Origin: Patescibacteria group bacterium UBA1875
Lineage (GTDB): Bacteria; Patescibacteriota; CPR2; UBA1875
Direction: 5' to 3'
DNA length: 33,207 nucleotides
Assembly: GCA_002338125.1 (NCBI GenBank)
Contig: DDHN01000008.1
Span: 15,740-48,946, forward strand
Below the pieces are notes generated by a model. The model was not told the origin of the DNA and made no database searches. It saw only the letters and a program-made list of their open reading frames with translations. Shown here in pieces: positions 1 through 7,074 of this stretch. Position 1 is the first letter of the stretch. The number at the start of each line of letters is the position of its first letter. The translations under genes were made by a program, and so were the position numbers.

Positions 1-176
1 TGGCCGTAAAGTGTAACTAGCTCCTTTTCACTGATTATTTTTTGATCAATCAAATAGTCTTGAAGCGAAATTTTTTGTTCGTCAGCTATTTTTTGTGCTT
101 CATCAAGTTTTTTGACGCTAGCAAAATTATTATCAGCAATTAACTTTTTGAGCTCTTCTGGTTTAAGTTTTATCAA
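1..176 (-). CDS. PilB/GspE-type secretion or pilus ATPase, N-terminal fragment
   Basis: Only the first 58 codons are in the window; the gene runs off the left edge. The peptide starts at a TTG codon (176-174) four bases after a strong AAGGAGGG site (complement of 181-188). It reads as a short helical domain with KPEELKKLIADN, then LDEAQKIADEQKISLQDYL and IISEKELVTLYG. This pattern, in which a helix pair ends in 'I(S/T)E.(E/D)L..L', is typical of the MshEN/GspE N-terminal domain at the front of type IV pilus assembly ATPases (PilB) and type II secretion ATPases. The family powers pilus extension from the cytoplasmic membrane face. The Walker motifs lie outside the window, so the assignment rests on this domain alone. 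It is divergent from queA. Confidence 0.6.
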   Translation of the reverse strand, partial: MIKLKPEELKKLIADNNFASVKKLDEAQKIADEQKISLQDYLIDQKIISEKELVTLYG

Positions 177-192
177 CCAGCCCTCCTTGTCA

Positions 193-201
193 TGATATTA
201 T
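193..201 (+). promoter_or_regulatory. Extended -10 promoter candidate for queA
   Basis: TGATATTAT fits the extended -10 pattern TGnTATAAT with one mismatch. It lies 27 bases before the queA GTG codon, which predicts a leader of about 20 bases. No good -35 box is seen. Confidence 0.35.
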
Positions 202-228
202 TGTAGCGTAAAGAGAAAGTTAAAAAAA

Positions 229-1236
229 GTGAAAACCCAAGAGCTTGATTACAATTATCCGAAATCATTAATTGCCAAAAAGCCGACTTATCCAAGAGAT
301 AAAGCGAGGTTGCTTGTTGTTTCAAGAGAAACAGAAGATCTGTCCCATACTTGTTTTAAGAAAATTGGTGATTATCTAAGGCCAGGGGATGTTTTGGTTT
401 TTAATCAATCAAAAGTTTTCCCGGCAAGAATATATTGGAGGAATGAAAATGGTAAACCTTTTGAGGTTGTTTTTTTGGAAGAAGTAAGGCCTCAGGTTTG
501 GGAAATTTTGTCGAAAAAAATACCAATAAATACTAAACTATGTTTTGGTCATGGGTTGGAAGGGCGAGTAAAAGGACAAAAACCAGCTACAATCAAAATA
601 AACAAATCCAAAAAAGAGCTAATGGAATATCTTTTTAAATACGGAGAGATGCCATTACCGCCATATTTGAAAAGAAATGCAACCTCAAAAGATAAAAAGG
701 ACTATCAAACAGTTTATGCCCAACAAGTAGGTTCGGCGGCTGCACCGACCGCTGGCTTACACTTTACCAAAAGATTAATCAAAAAACTTACTAAAAATAA
801 TGTTCAAATTGAAAAGGTTACTCTTCATGTTGGTTTGGGCACGTTTGCTCCAATCAGAACAGAAGAAGTCGCTGATCATAATATCCATGAGGAATATTAT
901 CAAGTAGATCAAAAAACTTTCAAAAGACTGATTAAGGCGAAAAAATCTAGTCGGAGGATAATTGCTTGTGGTACAACCACCGTTAGAGTTTTGGAAACGA
1001 TTTTTTCTGATAATAGTCAAAAACCACTTCAAGGTAAAACAAGTCTTTTTATTACTCCCGGATATGATTTTAAATTTGTTGATGGTTTAATAACCAATTT
1101 CCATACCCCAAAATCTTCTTTACTGGCCCTTGTATGGGCTTTTGCTGGTAAAAATTTAACTCAAAAAGCTTATCGGGAAGCGATAAGTAAAAAATATCGG
1201 CTTTTTTCATACGGTGATGGCATGTTCATAATCTAG
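229..1236 (+). CDS. queA: S-adenosylmethionine:tRNA ribosyltransferase-isomerase
   Basis: QueA transfers and isomerises the ribosyl group of S-adenosylmethionine onto preQ1 in the tRNA wobble position, giving epoxyqueuosine in the cytoplasm. The 335 residues match the usual length of about 340-356 and carry the family blocks in order: an N-terminal DYNYPKSLIAKKP region, GSAAAPTAGLHFT near 165-177, HVGLGTFAPIRTE near 200-212, GTTTVRVLE near 250, LITNFHTPKSSLLALV near 288-303, and YRLFSYGDGMFI at the C-terminus. The start is GTG at 229. The Shine-Dalgarno site is weak (GAGAAAG). No other queuosine gene is present, so preQ1 or its precursor would have to be made elsewhere or taken up. Confidence 0.95.
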   Translation: MKTQELDYNYPKSLIAKKPTYPRDKARLLVVSRETEDLSHTCFKKIGDYLRPGDVLVFNQSKVFPARIYWRNENGKPFEVVFLEEVRPQVWEILSKKIPINTKLCFGHGLEGRVKGQKPATIKINKSKKELMEYLFKYGEMPLPPYLKRNATSKDKKDYQTVYAQQVGSAAAPTAGLHFTKRLIKKLTKNNVQIEKVTLHVGLGTFAPIRTEEVADHNIHEEYYQVDQKTFKRLIKAKKSSRRIIACGTTTVRVLETIFSDNSQKPLQGKTSLFITPGYDFKFVDGLITNFHTPKSSLLALVWAFAGKNLTQKAYREAISKKYRLFSYGDGMFII

Positions 1237-1238
1237 GC

Positions 1239-1267
1239 TTGTTTTTTGTTTATCTAAGCATTATCAT
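1239..1267 (+). promoter_or_regulatory. Promoter for the lamin-tail protein, leaderless type
   Basis: TTGTTT (1239-1244), a 17-base spacer and TATCAT (1262-1267). Only six bases separate the -10 box from the ATG at 1274, so transcription would begin at or next to the start codon. No Shine-Dalgarno site precedes that ATG. Confidence 0.45.
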
Positions 1268-1273
1268 TTTAAT

Positions 1274-2530
1274 ATGCTTAAGCGTTTAATTGTGTCTTTG
1301 TTTATCGCTATTAATTGTTTTCCTGTTCCGGCTTTTTCTGCTAGTAGTAATGTTTTGATCTATTCCTTTCGCATCGCTGGCAGTTCGGTTAATGATGAAT
1401 ACGTAGAGATAAAAAACGTTGGGAACAAAGAAGTAAATCTTTTCGGCTATCGGCTTTCTAAAAAAACAGCTCTTGGTAGTAATGCAAATCTACTCACTGA
1501 ATTCCCAGATGTTGCGTTAAAGCCCCAGGAGGTATTAACTATCGCTCATGCCGATTGTAGTCATCCTTATGATTTGGAATATTCTACGAGTACGGTTATT
1601 GCTAAGAACAATTCAATTGTTCTCTATTCTGATCGAGGTAAAACAATCGTTGACATGGTCGGTTTCGGTGAAATAGAGAGTAATTTTTTTGAAAAGACTG
1701 CTCTTGATAATTTAAATGATGGAGAAATTTATTCTCGAAAAAATGATACGGATACAGATGATAATCGGAATGACTTTTTTATTTCATATCGTCCACCAGT
1801 AAAAGAGGCTATTAAAAAAGAAACAAAAAAGACTAATCCGAAAAATCAAACCACCTATCAGCCCGTAGCCAAAATATCGGTTTCTGAATTTATGCCAAAT
1901 CCTGAAGGCCCGGATAGTGAACATGAGTTTATAGAAATCTATAATTCTGGTAATAAGGTGGATATTTCTGGTTATTTTCTGGCCGACCTGGTCGGTAGTC
2001 CCAGAAAATACAAAATACCTGACGGAACTGTGATAGGGCCTAAAAGTTATTTAGCTTTTTTCTCTAAAAAAATTCCTATTTCTTTGAACAATGATGGTGA
2101 CGGAGTTGTTATCTTATCTCCGGATGGCAAGGAGATAAGCTTCTCGCCCGATGATTGTGGCAAAGCCCCAGAGGGTGCTAGTTACGCTTTTGATGGAAAG
2201 AGTTGGCAATGGACTAGCACCCCAACACCCGGTGCAAAAAATGTTTTTAAACCAGTTGGGAAAGTTAATAGCGATGACAAGGAAAAGGAAGTTTTGTCTT
2301 TGATTGATGAAACTAATCTTCCAACAGAGGAAGAAATAAAAATTCAAGAGATAAAAAATCGTAACGATCGAATATTGGGACATATCTTAATCATTCTCGC
2401 AATCTTGGGTGGCATCTTTTATACTCTATATACCAACAAGGAGAAGGCAATTGAAATCATACAAAACAAATTCAGAGAAAGATACAATCGTTTTAGGGAA
2501 GAAGTTCGGAAAAATCGCCAAAGGGGGTGA
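1274..2530 (+). CDS. Membrane-anchored protein with two lamin-tail domains
   Basis: A 418-residue exported protein. Residues 1-24 are a signal peptide (hydrophobic stretch, then PAFSASS). Two lamin-tail-domain (LTD) modules follow. The first, about 25-135, contains DEYVEIKNVGNKEVNLFGYRL. The second, about 200-305, contains HEFIEIYNSGNKVDISGYFL and ends in SWQWTSTPTPGAKN, the common LTD tail motif. A charged linker leads to a transmembrane helix (about 365-385, HILIILAILGGIFYTLY) and a basic cytoplasmic tail. LTD modules are immunoglobulin-like folds found on bacterial surface proteins and nucleases; no nuclease domain is visible here, so binding or a cell-wall role is inferred. The last 80 bases overlap tsaE in another frame. 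Specific function unknown. Confidence 0.8.
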   Translation: MLKRLIVSLFIAINCFPVPAFSASSNVLIYSFRIAGSSVNDEYVEIKNVGNKEVNLFGYRLSKKTALGSNANLLTEFPDVALKPQEVLTIAHADCSHPYDLEYSTSTVIAKNNSIVLYSDRGKTIVDMVGFGEIESNFFEKTALDNLNDGEIYSRKNDTDTDDNRNDFFISYRPPVKEAIKKETKKTNPKNQTTYQPVAKISVSEFMPNPEGPDSEHEFIEIYNSGNKVDISGYFLADLVGSPRKYKIPDGTVIGPKSYLAFFSKKIPISLNNDGDGVVILSPDGKEISFSPDDCGKAPEGASYAFDGKSWQWTSTPTPGAKNVFKPVGKVNSDDKEKEVLSLIDETNLPTEEEIKIQEIKNRNDRILGHILIILAILGGIFYTLYTNKEKAIEIIQNKFRERYNRFREEVRKNRQRG

Positions 2531-2867
2531 GGTTTTTCTTTTGATTGGGGATCTTGGTGGTGGAAAAACTCAATTCACCAAAGGTTTAGCACAAGGGTTG
2601 GGAATAAAAGAGGTGATAACAAGTCCAACCTTTAACTATCAAAATATATATCAAGGTGATAAACTGGCTCTTTATCATTTTGATCTTTATCGAAGTAACT
2701 ATTTGGACAGTGATATAAGAGATATGATGTTTGAAGCATTCAGTGATCCCTCGGGTATTACAGTTGTAGAATGGGCCGAAAAAGCTAAGGAATATTGGCC
2801 TAAAAATTCTTTCGTTATAAAATTTAACTGGATTTCCGGGAACGTTAGGAGGATTGATGTCAGATAA
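2451..2867 (+). CDS. tsaE: tRNA threonylcarbamoyladenosine biosynthesis ATPase TsaE
   Basis: TsaE is the P-loop ATPase that works with TsaB and TsaD to form N6-threonylcarbamoyladenosine at A37 of ANN-decoding tRNAs. The Walker A motif is GDLGGGKT (residues 33-40). It is followed by SPTFNYQNIY, the YHFDLYR block and VVEWAEKAKEYWP, all standard for the family. I place the start at TTG 2451, seven bases after AAGGAG (2438-2443), giving 138 residues; a longer reading from 2409 would add 14 unlike residues and has no ribosome site. The gene therefore begins inside the preceding lamin-tail gene (80-base overlap) and overlaps tsaB by 11 bases, which suggests translational coupling. Confidence 0.92.
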   Translation: MKSYKTNSEKDTIVLGKKFGKIAKGGEVFLLIGDLGGGKTQFTKGLAQGLGIKEVITSPTFNYQNIYQGDKLALYHFDLYRSNYLDSDIRDMMFEAFSDPSGITVVEWAEKAKEYWPKNSFVIKFNWISGNVRRIDVR

Positions 2868-3255
2868 ATACTCCCTATACCTTGATACCTCAAATCCAGA
2901 GGCAGTAATGGCGATATACAAAGGGGGTAATATTTCAAAGAAGGTTGTTTGGCAGGGTCATCGAGAGCTATCAGCTACACTTTCGAAAAAATTATTAGAG
3001 ATTTCGAAAAAAGAAAAGATAAATGTTGAGGATATTGAAGGAATATATGTTTTTATTGGTCCAGGTTCTTTTACTGGTCTTAGGATAGGTATTTCTTTTG
3101 CGAATGCTCTTTCTTATGGTCTGGGTATTCCGATTTATGCCGTGAGGAGAAAAGAAAAGATAAATTTTTTAAGGCCCCGAAAAATAGTAATTCCTAAGTA
3201 TGGAGCTCCGGCTAAAATAACTAAGGCCAAAAAGGCTAATAATCACAAACCGTAA
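2857..3255 (+). CDS. tsaB: TsaB-like protein, half length
   Basis: TsaB is the partner of TsaD in tRNA t6A synthesis. The hallmark GPGSFTGLRIGISFANAL (about 70-87) and the N-terminal YLDTSNPEAVMAIYKG of the ASKHA fold are clear. The ATG at 2857 lies four bases after AGGAGG (2847-2852); a TTG just upstream is too close to that site. The product is only 132 residues against about 230 in E. coli. It ends in a short basic tail (KITKAKKANNHKP) in place of the second lobe. The following bases hold no continuation in any frame that I can see, so this looks like a reduced form and not a frameshift. The N-terminal lobe is the part that contacts TsaD in known complexes, so partial function is plausible. 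Confidence 0.85.
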   Translation: MSDKYSLYLDTSNPEAVMAIYKGGNISKKVVWQGHRELSATLSKKLLEISKKEKINVEDIEGIYVFIGPGSFTGLRIGISFANALSYGLGIPIYAVRRKEKINFLRPRKIVIPKYGAPAKITKAKKANNHKP

Positions 3256-3262
3256 CATCATC

Positions 3263-3291
3263 TTGCAAAATATTACTTTCTGAGATATAAT
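3263..3291 (+). promoter_or_regulatory. Promoter of the rny-ymdB unit
   Basis: TTGCAA (3263-3268), a 17-base spacer and a perfect TATAAT (3286-3291). The predicted start near 3298 gives an unusually long leader of about 147 bases before rny. Confidence 0.7.
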
Positions 3292-3297
3292 TCGGTC

Positions 3298-3430
3298 AGA
3301 AATTAGCTGACATATATATTTCAAACATATACTGGTAAACAAAATAATCTGAAATTCAAAATCAAATTAAATTTATAAAACTAAATACATCATGGTAGCT
3401 TTGCTACCCGTGTATCTGGTCAGCTCTAGA
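3298..3430 (+). promoter_or_regulatory. Candidate structured 5' leader of rny
   Basis: Three pairings can be read by eye. AGCTGAC (3305-3311) pairs with GTCAGCT (3419-3425) and would close the whole region. ATTTCA (3318-3323) pairs with TGAAAT (3350-3355). ATACA (3385-3389) pairs with TGTAT (3411-3415) around the perfect hairpin GGTAGC-TTT-GCTACC (3394-3408). Together they make a three-way-junction shape ending a few bases before the AAAGGAG ribosome site. I do not recognise a known riboswitch. RNase Y autoregulation through its leader is one inference; chance pairing in AT-rich DNA is the alternative. Confidence 0.35.
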
Positions 3431-3444
3431 AAGGAGAAACCTAA

Positions 3445-4968
3445 ATGGAAACGCTAGTTTTGTGGCTTTTAATTGGTGCCGCAGCTGGTGGTGCGGGTGG
3501 TTATGTTGTCCGAAATATTCAAGTCAAAACCCAAACCAAAGGGGCAGAAGCTAAAGCTCAAAAAGTAATAGATGACGCCAAGTCTGAAGCAAAAGAAGCG
3601 GTAATAAAAGCTAAAGAAGAGGCATTGAAAATAACCGAAGAGGCTAAGAAAGAAGAAAAAGAGAGAAGAGGCGAATTAGCTGAAATGGAGAAAAGACTTG
3701 TTAGTCGAGAAGAGATGCTGGAAAAAAGAATGACCGAACTTGATAAAAAAAGAGATCAGCTGGATAAAGATAAAGTAGAAATTGAAGAAAACAAAAATTT
3801 CCTTCGGGATCTAAGGGAGAAACAAGAGAAAGCCTTGGAAAAAATTGCTAAACTTTCAAAGGAAGCCGCAAAAGAGAAGCTCCTTGGAATGATCGAGAAA
3901 GATTATGCTAAAGATGTTACTGAGCATATACGTAAAGTGAAAGAAGATGCCAAAGAAGAGGCAGAGAGTAAAGCCCGAGAAATAGTAGCCACAGCAATTC
4001 AAAGAGTGGCCTCAGAGCATACTGCTGAGACTACCGTAACTTCAATTTCGATTCCAAATGATGAGATGAAAGGTCGAATAATTGGAAGAGAAGGACGAAA
4101 TATTCAAGCTATTGAAAAATTAACAGGATGCGATATTGTCGTTGATGATACTCCGGAAACAATTGTTATCTCTGGGTTTGATCCTGTCCGCCGCCAAGTA
4201 GCAAGGTTAGCTCTTGAGCGATTAATCGCTGATGGAAGAATACATCCGGCAAAAATTGAAGAAGCCGTAGAAAAAGCCCAAGCTGATATTGACAAAATCG
4301 TTAAGGAGGCTGGAGAACGGGCAGCTTATGAAACAGGAGTCCCCGGGTTGCCAGCAGAGTTAGTAAAAGTACTTGGTAGATTAAAGTTTAGGACTTCATT
4401 TGCTCAAAATGTCCTCGAACATTCGATTGAGACAGCTAATTTAGCCGCAGCTATTGCGTCTGAAATGGGAGCAGATGTTGCTATTGCTAAAAAGGCGGGT
4501 CTATTACATGATATTGGTAAGGCTATTGACCAGGAGATGGGCGGGTCTCATGCCGTTATCAGTAAGGATATCTGTAAAAAATTTGGGATTGACGAGAAGG
4601 TTCAACATGCAGTTGAGGCTCACCACGAAGATGTCCCAGCAAAAACAGTAGAAGCTATAATCGTACTTGCCTCTGATGCTATTTCTGCATCAAGGCCTGG
4701 AGCCAGAAGGGATTCGCTTGAAAACTATATCAAGCGTTTAACCGAGCTTGAAACTATTGCTAATAGTTTTGATGGAGTTGAAAAGTCTTTTGCAATTCAA
4801 GCTGGTCGAGAAGTTCGAGTGATGGTTGTCCCGGAGAAAATAGATGATCTTGGAGCAGAAAAAATGGCCAGAGATGTTGCTAGAAAGATCGAATCAGATC
4901 TTAAATTCCCAGGTCAAATAAAAGTAAATGTAATTCGCGAAACAAGGGCTGTAGAATACGCTAAATAG
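3445..4968 (+). CDS. rny: Ribonuclease Y
   Basis: RNase Y is the membrane-bound endoribonuclease that starts mRNA decay in many bacteria lacking RNase E. The 507 residues (B. subtilis 520) show the full layout. There is an N-terminal membrane helix (about 4-22), then a long charged coiled coil (about 30-190). The KH RNA-binding domain (about 200-265) contains GRIIGREGRNIQAIE. The HD phosphohydrolase domain has H326 in LEHSIE and the HD pair H355-D356 in LLHDIGKA. The C-terminal region ends in IKVNVIRETRAVEYAK, a family signature. A strong AAAGGAG precedes the ATG. The gene is followed after 16 bases by ymdB, a pairing also seen in Firmicutes. Confidence 0.97.
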   Translation: METLVLWLLIGAAAGGAGGYVVRNIQVKTQTKGAEAKAQKVIDDAKSEAKEAVIKAKEEALKITEEAKKEEKERRGELAEMEKRLVSREEMLEKRMTELDKKRDQLDKDKVEIEENKNFLRDLREKQEKALEKIAKLSKEAAKEKLLGMIEKDYAKDVTEHIRKVKEDAKEEAESKAREIVATAIQRVASEHTAETTVTSISIPNDEMKGRIIGREGRNIQAIEKLTGCDIVVDDTPETIVISGFDPVRRQVARLALERLIADGRIHPAKIEEAVEKAQADIDKIVKEAGERAAYETGVPGLPAELVKVLGRLKFRTSFAQNVLEHSIETANLAAAIASEMGADVAIAKKAGLLHDIGKAIDQEMGGSHAVISKDICKKFGIDEKVQHAVEAHHEDVPAKTVEAIIVLASDAISASRPGARRDSLENYIKRLTELETIANSFDGVEKSFAIQAGREVRVMVVPEKIDDLGAEKMARDVARKIESDLKFPGQIKVNVIRETRAVEYAK

Positions 4969-4984
4969 ACTAGAAAGTAGTGTA

Positions 4985-5776
4985 ATGGACCAAGAAAAAA
5001 AGATACTCTTTATTGGTGATATCATCGGAGAAGTCGGCAGAAATGTAGTAAGGGACGTTCTCCCAAAATTGAAGAAACAATATCAGACTGATTTTGTAAT
5101 TGCTAACGGGGAGCATCTTTCCGAGAGGGTTGGAATAGAAGTCGATAAGCTTCATGAAATGAAAGACGCTGGAATTGATTTTTTCACCACTGGTAATCAT
5201 GTTTGGCGTGAAAAAAGCTTCGAAAAAGAAATAGCGAAAAAAGGAATGCCAATTATTAGGCCAGCAAACTTTTTGGCTAAATATCCTGGTCATGGTTTTC
5301 GAACAATTACTACCCCGATTGGTAGGATCCTTTTAATTAATCTTTTAGGAAAAGAGGGGATAAAAGAAAAAGTTGTCAATCCTTTCAAAAAAATAGATAC
5401 AATACTGAAAAATCAAAAAGACTTTGACATAGCTATATGCGATTTTCATGCTGAAATGACTTCCGAAAAGGTCGCCATGGGATACCACCTCGACGGGCGA
5501 ATAACAGCTGTATTGGGAACGCATACTCATGTTCCTACTGCTGATGAACGGATACTACCGCTTGGAACTGCTTTTATTTCTGATGTTGGTATGGTTGGTC
5601 CATTAAACTCGGTGTTAGGAGTAAAAAGCGAAATAATCATTGAGAGATTTCTTTCTGGTTCTGCCGGTAAATTTGAGATTGCTGATGGAGTTGGGGTTTT
5701 TAACTCAGTTCTTTTAACGCTTGATAAAAATAATAAAGTTACCAAAATTAAAAGAATTGATAAAATTACCAAATAA
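4985..5776 (+). CDS. ymdB: YmdB-family metallophosphoesterase
   Basis: This family hydrolyses cyclic nucleotide phosphodiester bonds (2',3'-cAMP in studied members), uses a di-metal centre, and affects RNA levels and biofilm or motility choices in Bacillus. The 263 residues match the usual length (264). Metal and active-site residues expected from the family are all present: D12 in FIGDIIGE, E43 in NGEH, N71-H72 in TTGNHVW, H155 in DFHAE, and H180 and H182 in LGTHTHVPTAD. The closing block FISDVGMVGPLNSVLGV is also typical. The usual NGEN reads NGEH here. It lies 16 bases after rny and probably shares its transcript; no strong ribosome site of its own is seen. Confidence 0.93.
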   Translation: MDQEKKILFIGDIIGEVGRNVVRDVLPKLKKQYQTDFVIANGEHLSERVGIEVDKLHEMKDAGIDFFTTGNHVWREKSFEKEIAKKGMPIIRPANFLAKYPGHGFRTITTPIGRILLINLLGKEGIKEKVVNPFKKIDTILKNQKDFDIAICDFHAEMTSEKVAMGYHLDGRITAVLGTHTHVPTADERILPLGTAFISDVGMVGPLNSVLGVKSEIIIERFLSGSAGKFEIADGVGVFNSVLLTLDKNNKVTKIKRIDKITK

Positions 5777-5781
5777 ATCCC

Positions 5782-5809
5782 TTTACATCGCTAAAAAGTT
5801 TAATATAAT
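5782..5809 (+). promoter_or_regulatory. Promoter of the HU gene
   Basis: TTTACA (5782-5787), a 16-base spacer and TATAAT (5804-5809). This gives a short leader carrying AAAGGAG before the ATG at 5848. Confidence 0.72.
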
Positions 5810-5847
5810 AATTAAACGAGGGTAGGTAAGTAAGCAAAGGAGAAAAA

Positions 5848-6120
5848 ATGACAAAAAGAGAATTTATTTCTGTTCTGGCAGAGAGGACTGGTAAGTCAAA
5901 AAAGGAAACCGAAAAGTTTATTAATGAAATTGTCAAATTGATTACAGAAGAAATAAAAAAGGACAAAAAAGTTTCAATTACTTCATTCGGAACTTTTTAT
6001 CTTGGGAAAATCGCAAAAAGAAGGGGGAGAGATCCTCAGACAGGCAAAGAAATAACTATCCCCAGTATGAAAATACCTAGATTCAGAGCCGGAAAAGGCT
6101 TAAAAGAAGAAGTCAGATAA
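5848..6120 (+). CDS. hup: HU-family DNA-binding protein
   Basis: A 90-residue histone-like protein that binds and bends DNA as a dimer. The N-terminal helices (MTKREFISVLAERTGKSKKE) and the saddle (VSITSFGTFYLGKIAKRRGR) are followed by the DNA-intercalating arm. The arm reads RDPQTGKEITIPSMKIPRF, with the proline at the tip as in RNP motifs of HU and IHF. The C-terminal FRAGKGLKEEV closes the fold. Length matches HU. It has its own promoter and a strong terminator, so it is a single-gene unit. HU and IHF cannot be told apart by eye; a single homodimer gene is the simplest reading. Confidence 0.95.
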   Translation: MTKREFISVLAERTGKSKKETEKFINEIVKLITEEIKKDKKVSITSFGTFYLGKIAKRRGRDPQTGKEITIPSMKIPRFRAGKGLKEEVR

Positions 6121-6126
6121 ATAACT

Positions 6127-6155
6127 AAAAAGAGACCTGGAAGGGTCTCTTTTTT
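6127..6155 (+). terminator. Intrinsic terminator after the HU gene
   Basis: AAAAAGAGACC (6127-6137) pairs perfectly with GGTCTCTTTTT (6144-6154) around a six-base loop, with the T run as the tail. It could also act on the opposite strand, for the gene ending at 6213. Confidence 0.9.
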
Positions 6156-6212
6156 AATAAATACTGGGGTCGGATAGTGCGAGAAGTCAGAACTGAGATT
6201 ATGAAAAACCCC

Positions 6213-6500
6213 TCACTCTTTGAGTGCCCCGATTTCTCTTAAAAAATCTCGCATTGCTCGTTCTTTTTCTGGTGGGTTATCTCCTTGAACAAGTAGATTT
6301 TTTAACTGGTCTATCATATCCTCTACTGCATAGGGGTCTTTTTCGGCATTTTCTTTATACATTGCATGAACGCCCCTAAAAAAGTTTAGATGGTCATCAT
6401 ATGACATTTCGTTTTGTTTAAGTTGTATCTCGCTTCTTTTACCTAATTTATCTAAGAATTCAACATCCTCTGGCGCTGGTTGAAATTTTCTTTCGCTCAT
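6213..6500 (-). CDS. Small acidic protein of unknown function (95 aa)
   Basis: I do not recognise a family. The reading frame is supported by an ATG (6500-6498) preceded by AAAGGAG at good spacing and by a plausible extended -10 promoter. The protein is soluble and mostly helical by composition, rich in charged residues, with no Cys and no membrane segment. Readable stretches include EDVEFLDKLGKRSEIQLKQN and DMIDQLKNLLVQGDNPPEKE. It lies alone between the HU gene and the tRNA operon, so context gives no clue to its role. Its last codons and stop lie in a small CACTC-AAA-GAGTG hairpin followed by GGGGTTTTT on its own strand, perhaps a weak terminator. Confidence 0.75.
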   Translation of the reverse strand: MSERKFQPAPEDVEFLDKLGKRSEIQLKQNEMSYDDHLNFFRGVHAMYKENAEKDPYAVEDMIDQLKNLLVQGDNPPEKERAMRDFLREIGALKE

Positions 6501-6519
6501 ATGTAACTCCTTTCCTGAT

Positions 6520-6528
6520 ATTTTATCA
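6520..6528 (-). promoter_or_regulatory. Extended -10 promoter for the 95-aa gene
   Basis: On the minus strand the bases read TGATAAAAT (extended -10, one mismatch in the hexamer), about 20 bases before the ATG. TTGTCA lies upstream but only 12 bases from the -10, too close for a -35 box. Confidence 0.42.
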
Positions 6529-6571
6529 CAAAAGTTCTGACAAGGTATCTTGTGGGGTATAAGTTAGAACT

Positions 6572-6601
6572 AAAAAAGAAGTCCTTTTGAACTTCCTTTT
6601 T
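6572..6601 (-). terminator. Terminator of the four-tRNA operon
   Basis: On the minus strand, shortly after tRNA-His, GAAGTTC pairs with GGACTTC (one G-T wobble) around AAAA. The stem is extended by A/T pairs and followed by TTTTTT. The A run on the other side makes it potentially bidirectional. Confidence 0.82.
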
Positions 6602-6615
6602 ATACTTCATAAAAA

Positions 6616-6691
6616 TGGGGTGGCCAACGGGAATCGAACCCGTATTGAGAGTACCACAAACTCTAGTGTTAACCGTTACACTATGGCCACC
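6616..6691 (-). tRNA. tRNA-His (GTG)
   Basis: The full cloverleaf can be read: acceptor GTGGCCA/TGGCCAC, anticodon stem AGAGT/ACTCT with loop TTGTGGT (anticodon GTG), and T arm ACGGG-TTCGATT-CCCGT. An extra 5' G (G-1) opposite discriminator C73 is encoded, which is the identity element for HisRS. CCA is encoded. It is the last gene of a four-tRNA operon and is separated from tRNA-Gly by one base. Confidence 0.96.
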
Positions 6692-6692
6692 A

Positions 6693-6767
6693 TGGAGCGA
6701 GTAGCGGGAATCGAACCCGCATATCCTGGTTGGAAGCCAGACGTACTAGCCATTGTACTATACTCGC
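6693..6767 (-). tRNA. tRNA-Gly (TCC)
   Basis: Acceptor GCGAGTA/TACTCGC, discriminator T, encoded CCA. Anticodon stem TCTGG/CCAGG with loop CTTCCAA gives anticodon TCC. T arm GCGGG-TTCGATT-CCCGC. It is the third gene of the minus-strand operon. Its CCA is one base from the 5' G-1 of tRNA-His. Confidence 0.95.
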
Positions 6768-6845
6768 ACTTGTTTATTGACGGCATTAATCCATCTAAGC
6801 CCACTGATATTTCTTATCATATACATTGTAAAGATTCAGTAACCC

Positions 6846-6920
6846 TGGTACCCTCGGAGGGACTCGAACCCCCAACGACAGGTCCGAAGCCTGTTGTGAT
6901 ATCCATTTCACCACGAGGGC
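6846..6920 (-). tRNA. tRNA-Arg (TCG)
   Basis: Anticodon stem ACAGG/CCTGT with loop CTTCGGA gives anticodon TCG. Acceptor GCCCTCG pairs with CGAGGGT, so the first pair is a G1-U72 wobble. Discriminator A and CCA are encoded. It is the second gene of the operon. The 78 bases between it and tRNA-Gly hold no gene that I can see. Confidence 0.95.
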
Positions 6921-6930
6921 AAGACTCTTT

Positions 6931-7007
6931 TGGTCGGGGTGAAAGGACTCGAACCTTCGACCTCGCGGTCCCAAACCGCGCGCACTAGCCAACTGTGCTA
7001 CACCCCG
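6931..7007 (-). tRNA. tRNA-Pro (TGG)
   Basis: Acceptor CGGGGTG/CACCCCG, with the C1-G72 pair typical of bacterial tRNA-Pro. Anticodon stem CGCGG/CCGCG with loop TTTGGGA gives TGG. T arm GAAGG-TTCGAGT-CCTTT has one G-T pair. CCA is encoded. It is the first gene of the minus-strand tRNA operon. Confidence 0.96.
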
Positions 7008-7028
7008 CAAATATGCAAATGATTGCGT

Positions 7029-7046
7029 TTTGCGTTGCTTATTATA
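7029..7046 (-). repeat. 18-base -10/leader block, copy 1
   Basis: On the minus strand this reads TATAATAAGCAACGCAAA, identical to 7940-7957 on the plus strand. It contains the -10 box and the first transcribed bases of the Pro-Arg-Gly-His tRNA operon. The two copies are inverted and flank the 266-aa gene. Confidence 0.85.
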
Positions 7047-7069
7047 ACGGAAAAAAAGCAATTTTTCAA
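7041..7069 (-). promoter_or_regulatory. Promoter of the Pro-Arg-Gly-His tRNA operon
   Basis: On the minus strand TTGAAA (7069-7064), a 17-base spacer and TATAAT (7046-7041). This is near consensus, as expected for a stable RNA operon. It sits right after the stop codon of the 266-aa gene. Confidence 0.85.
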
Positions 7070-7074
7070 TCTTA

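Noticed and set aside
6587..6988. Plus-strand reading frame of 133 codons
   Set aside because: It runs through four minus-strand tRNA genes; matches to anonymous database proteins of this type come from mistranslated tRNA.
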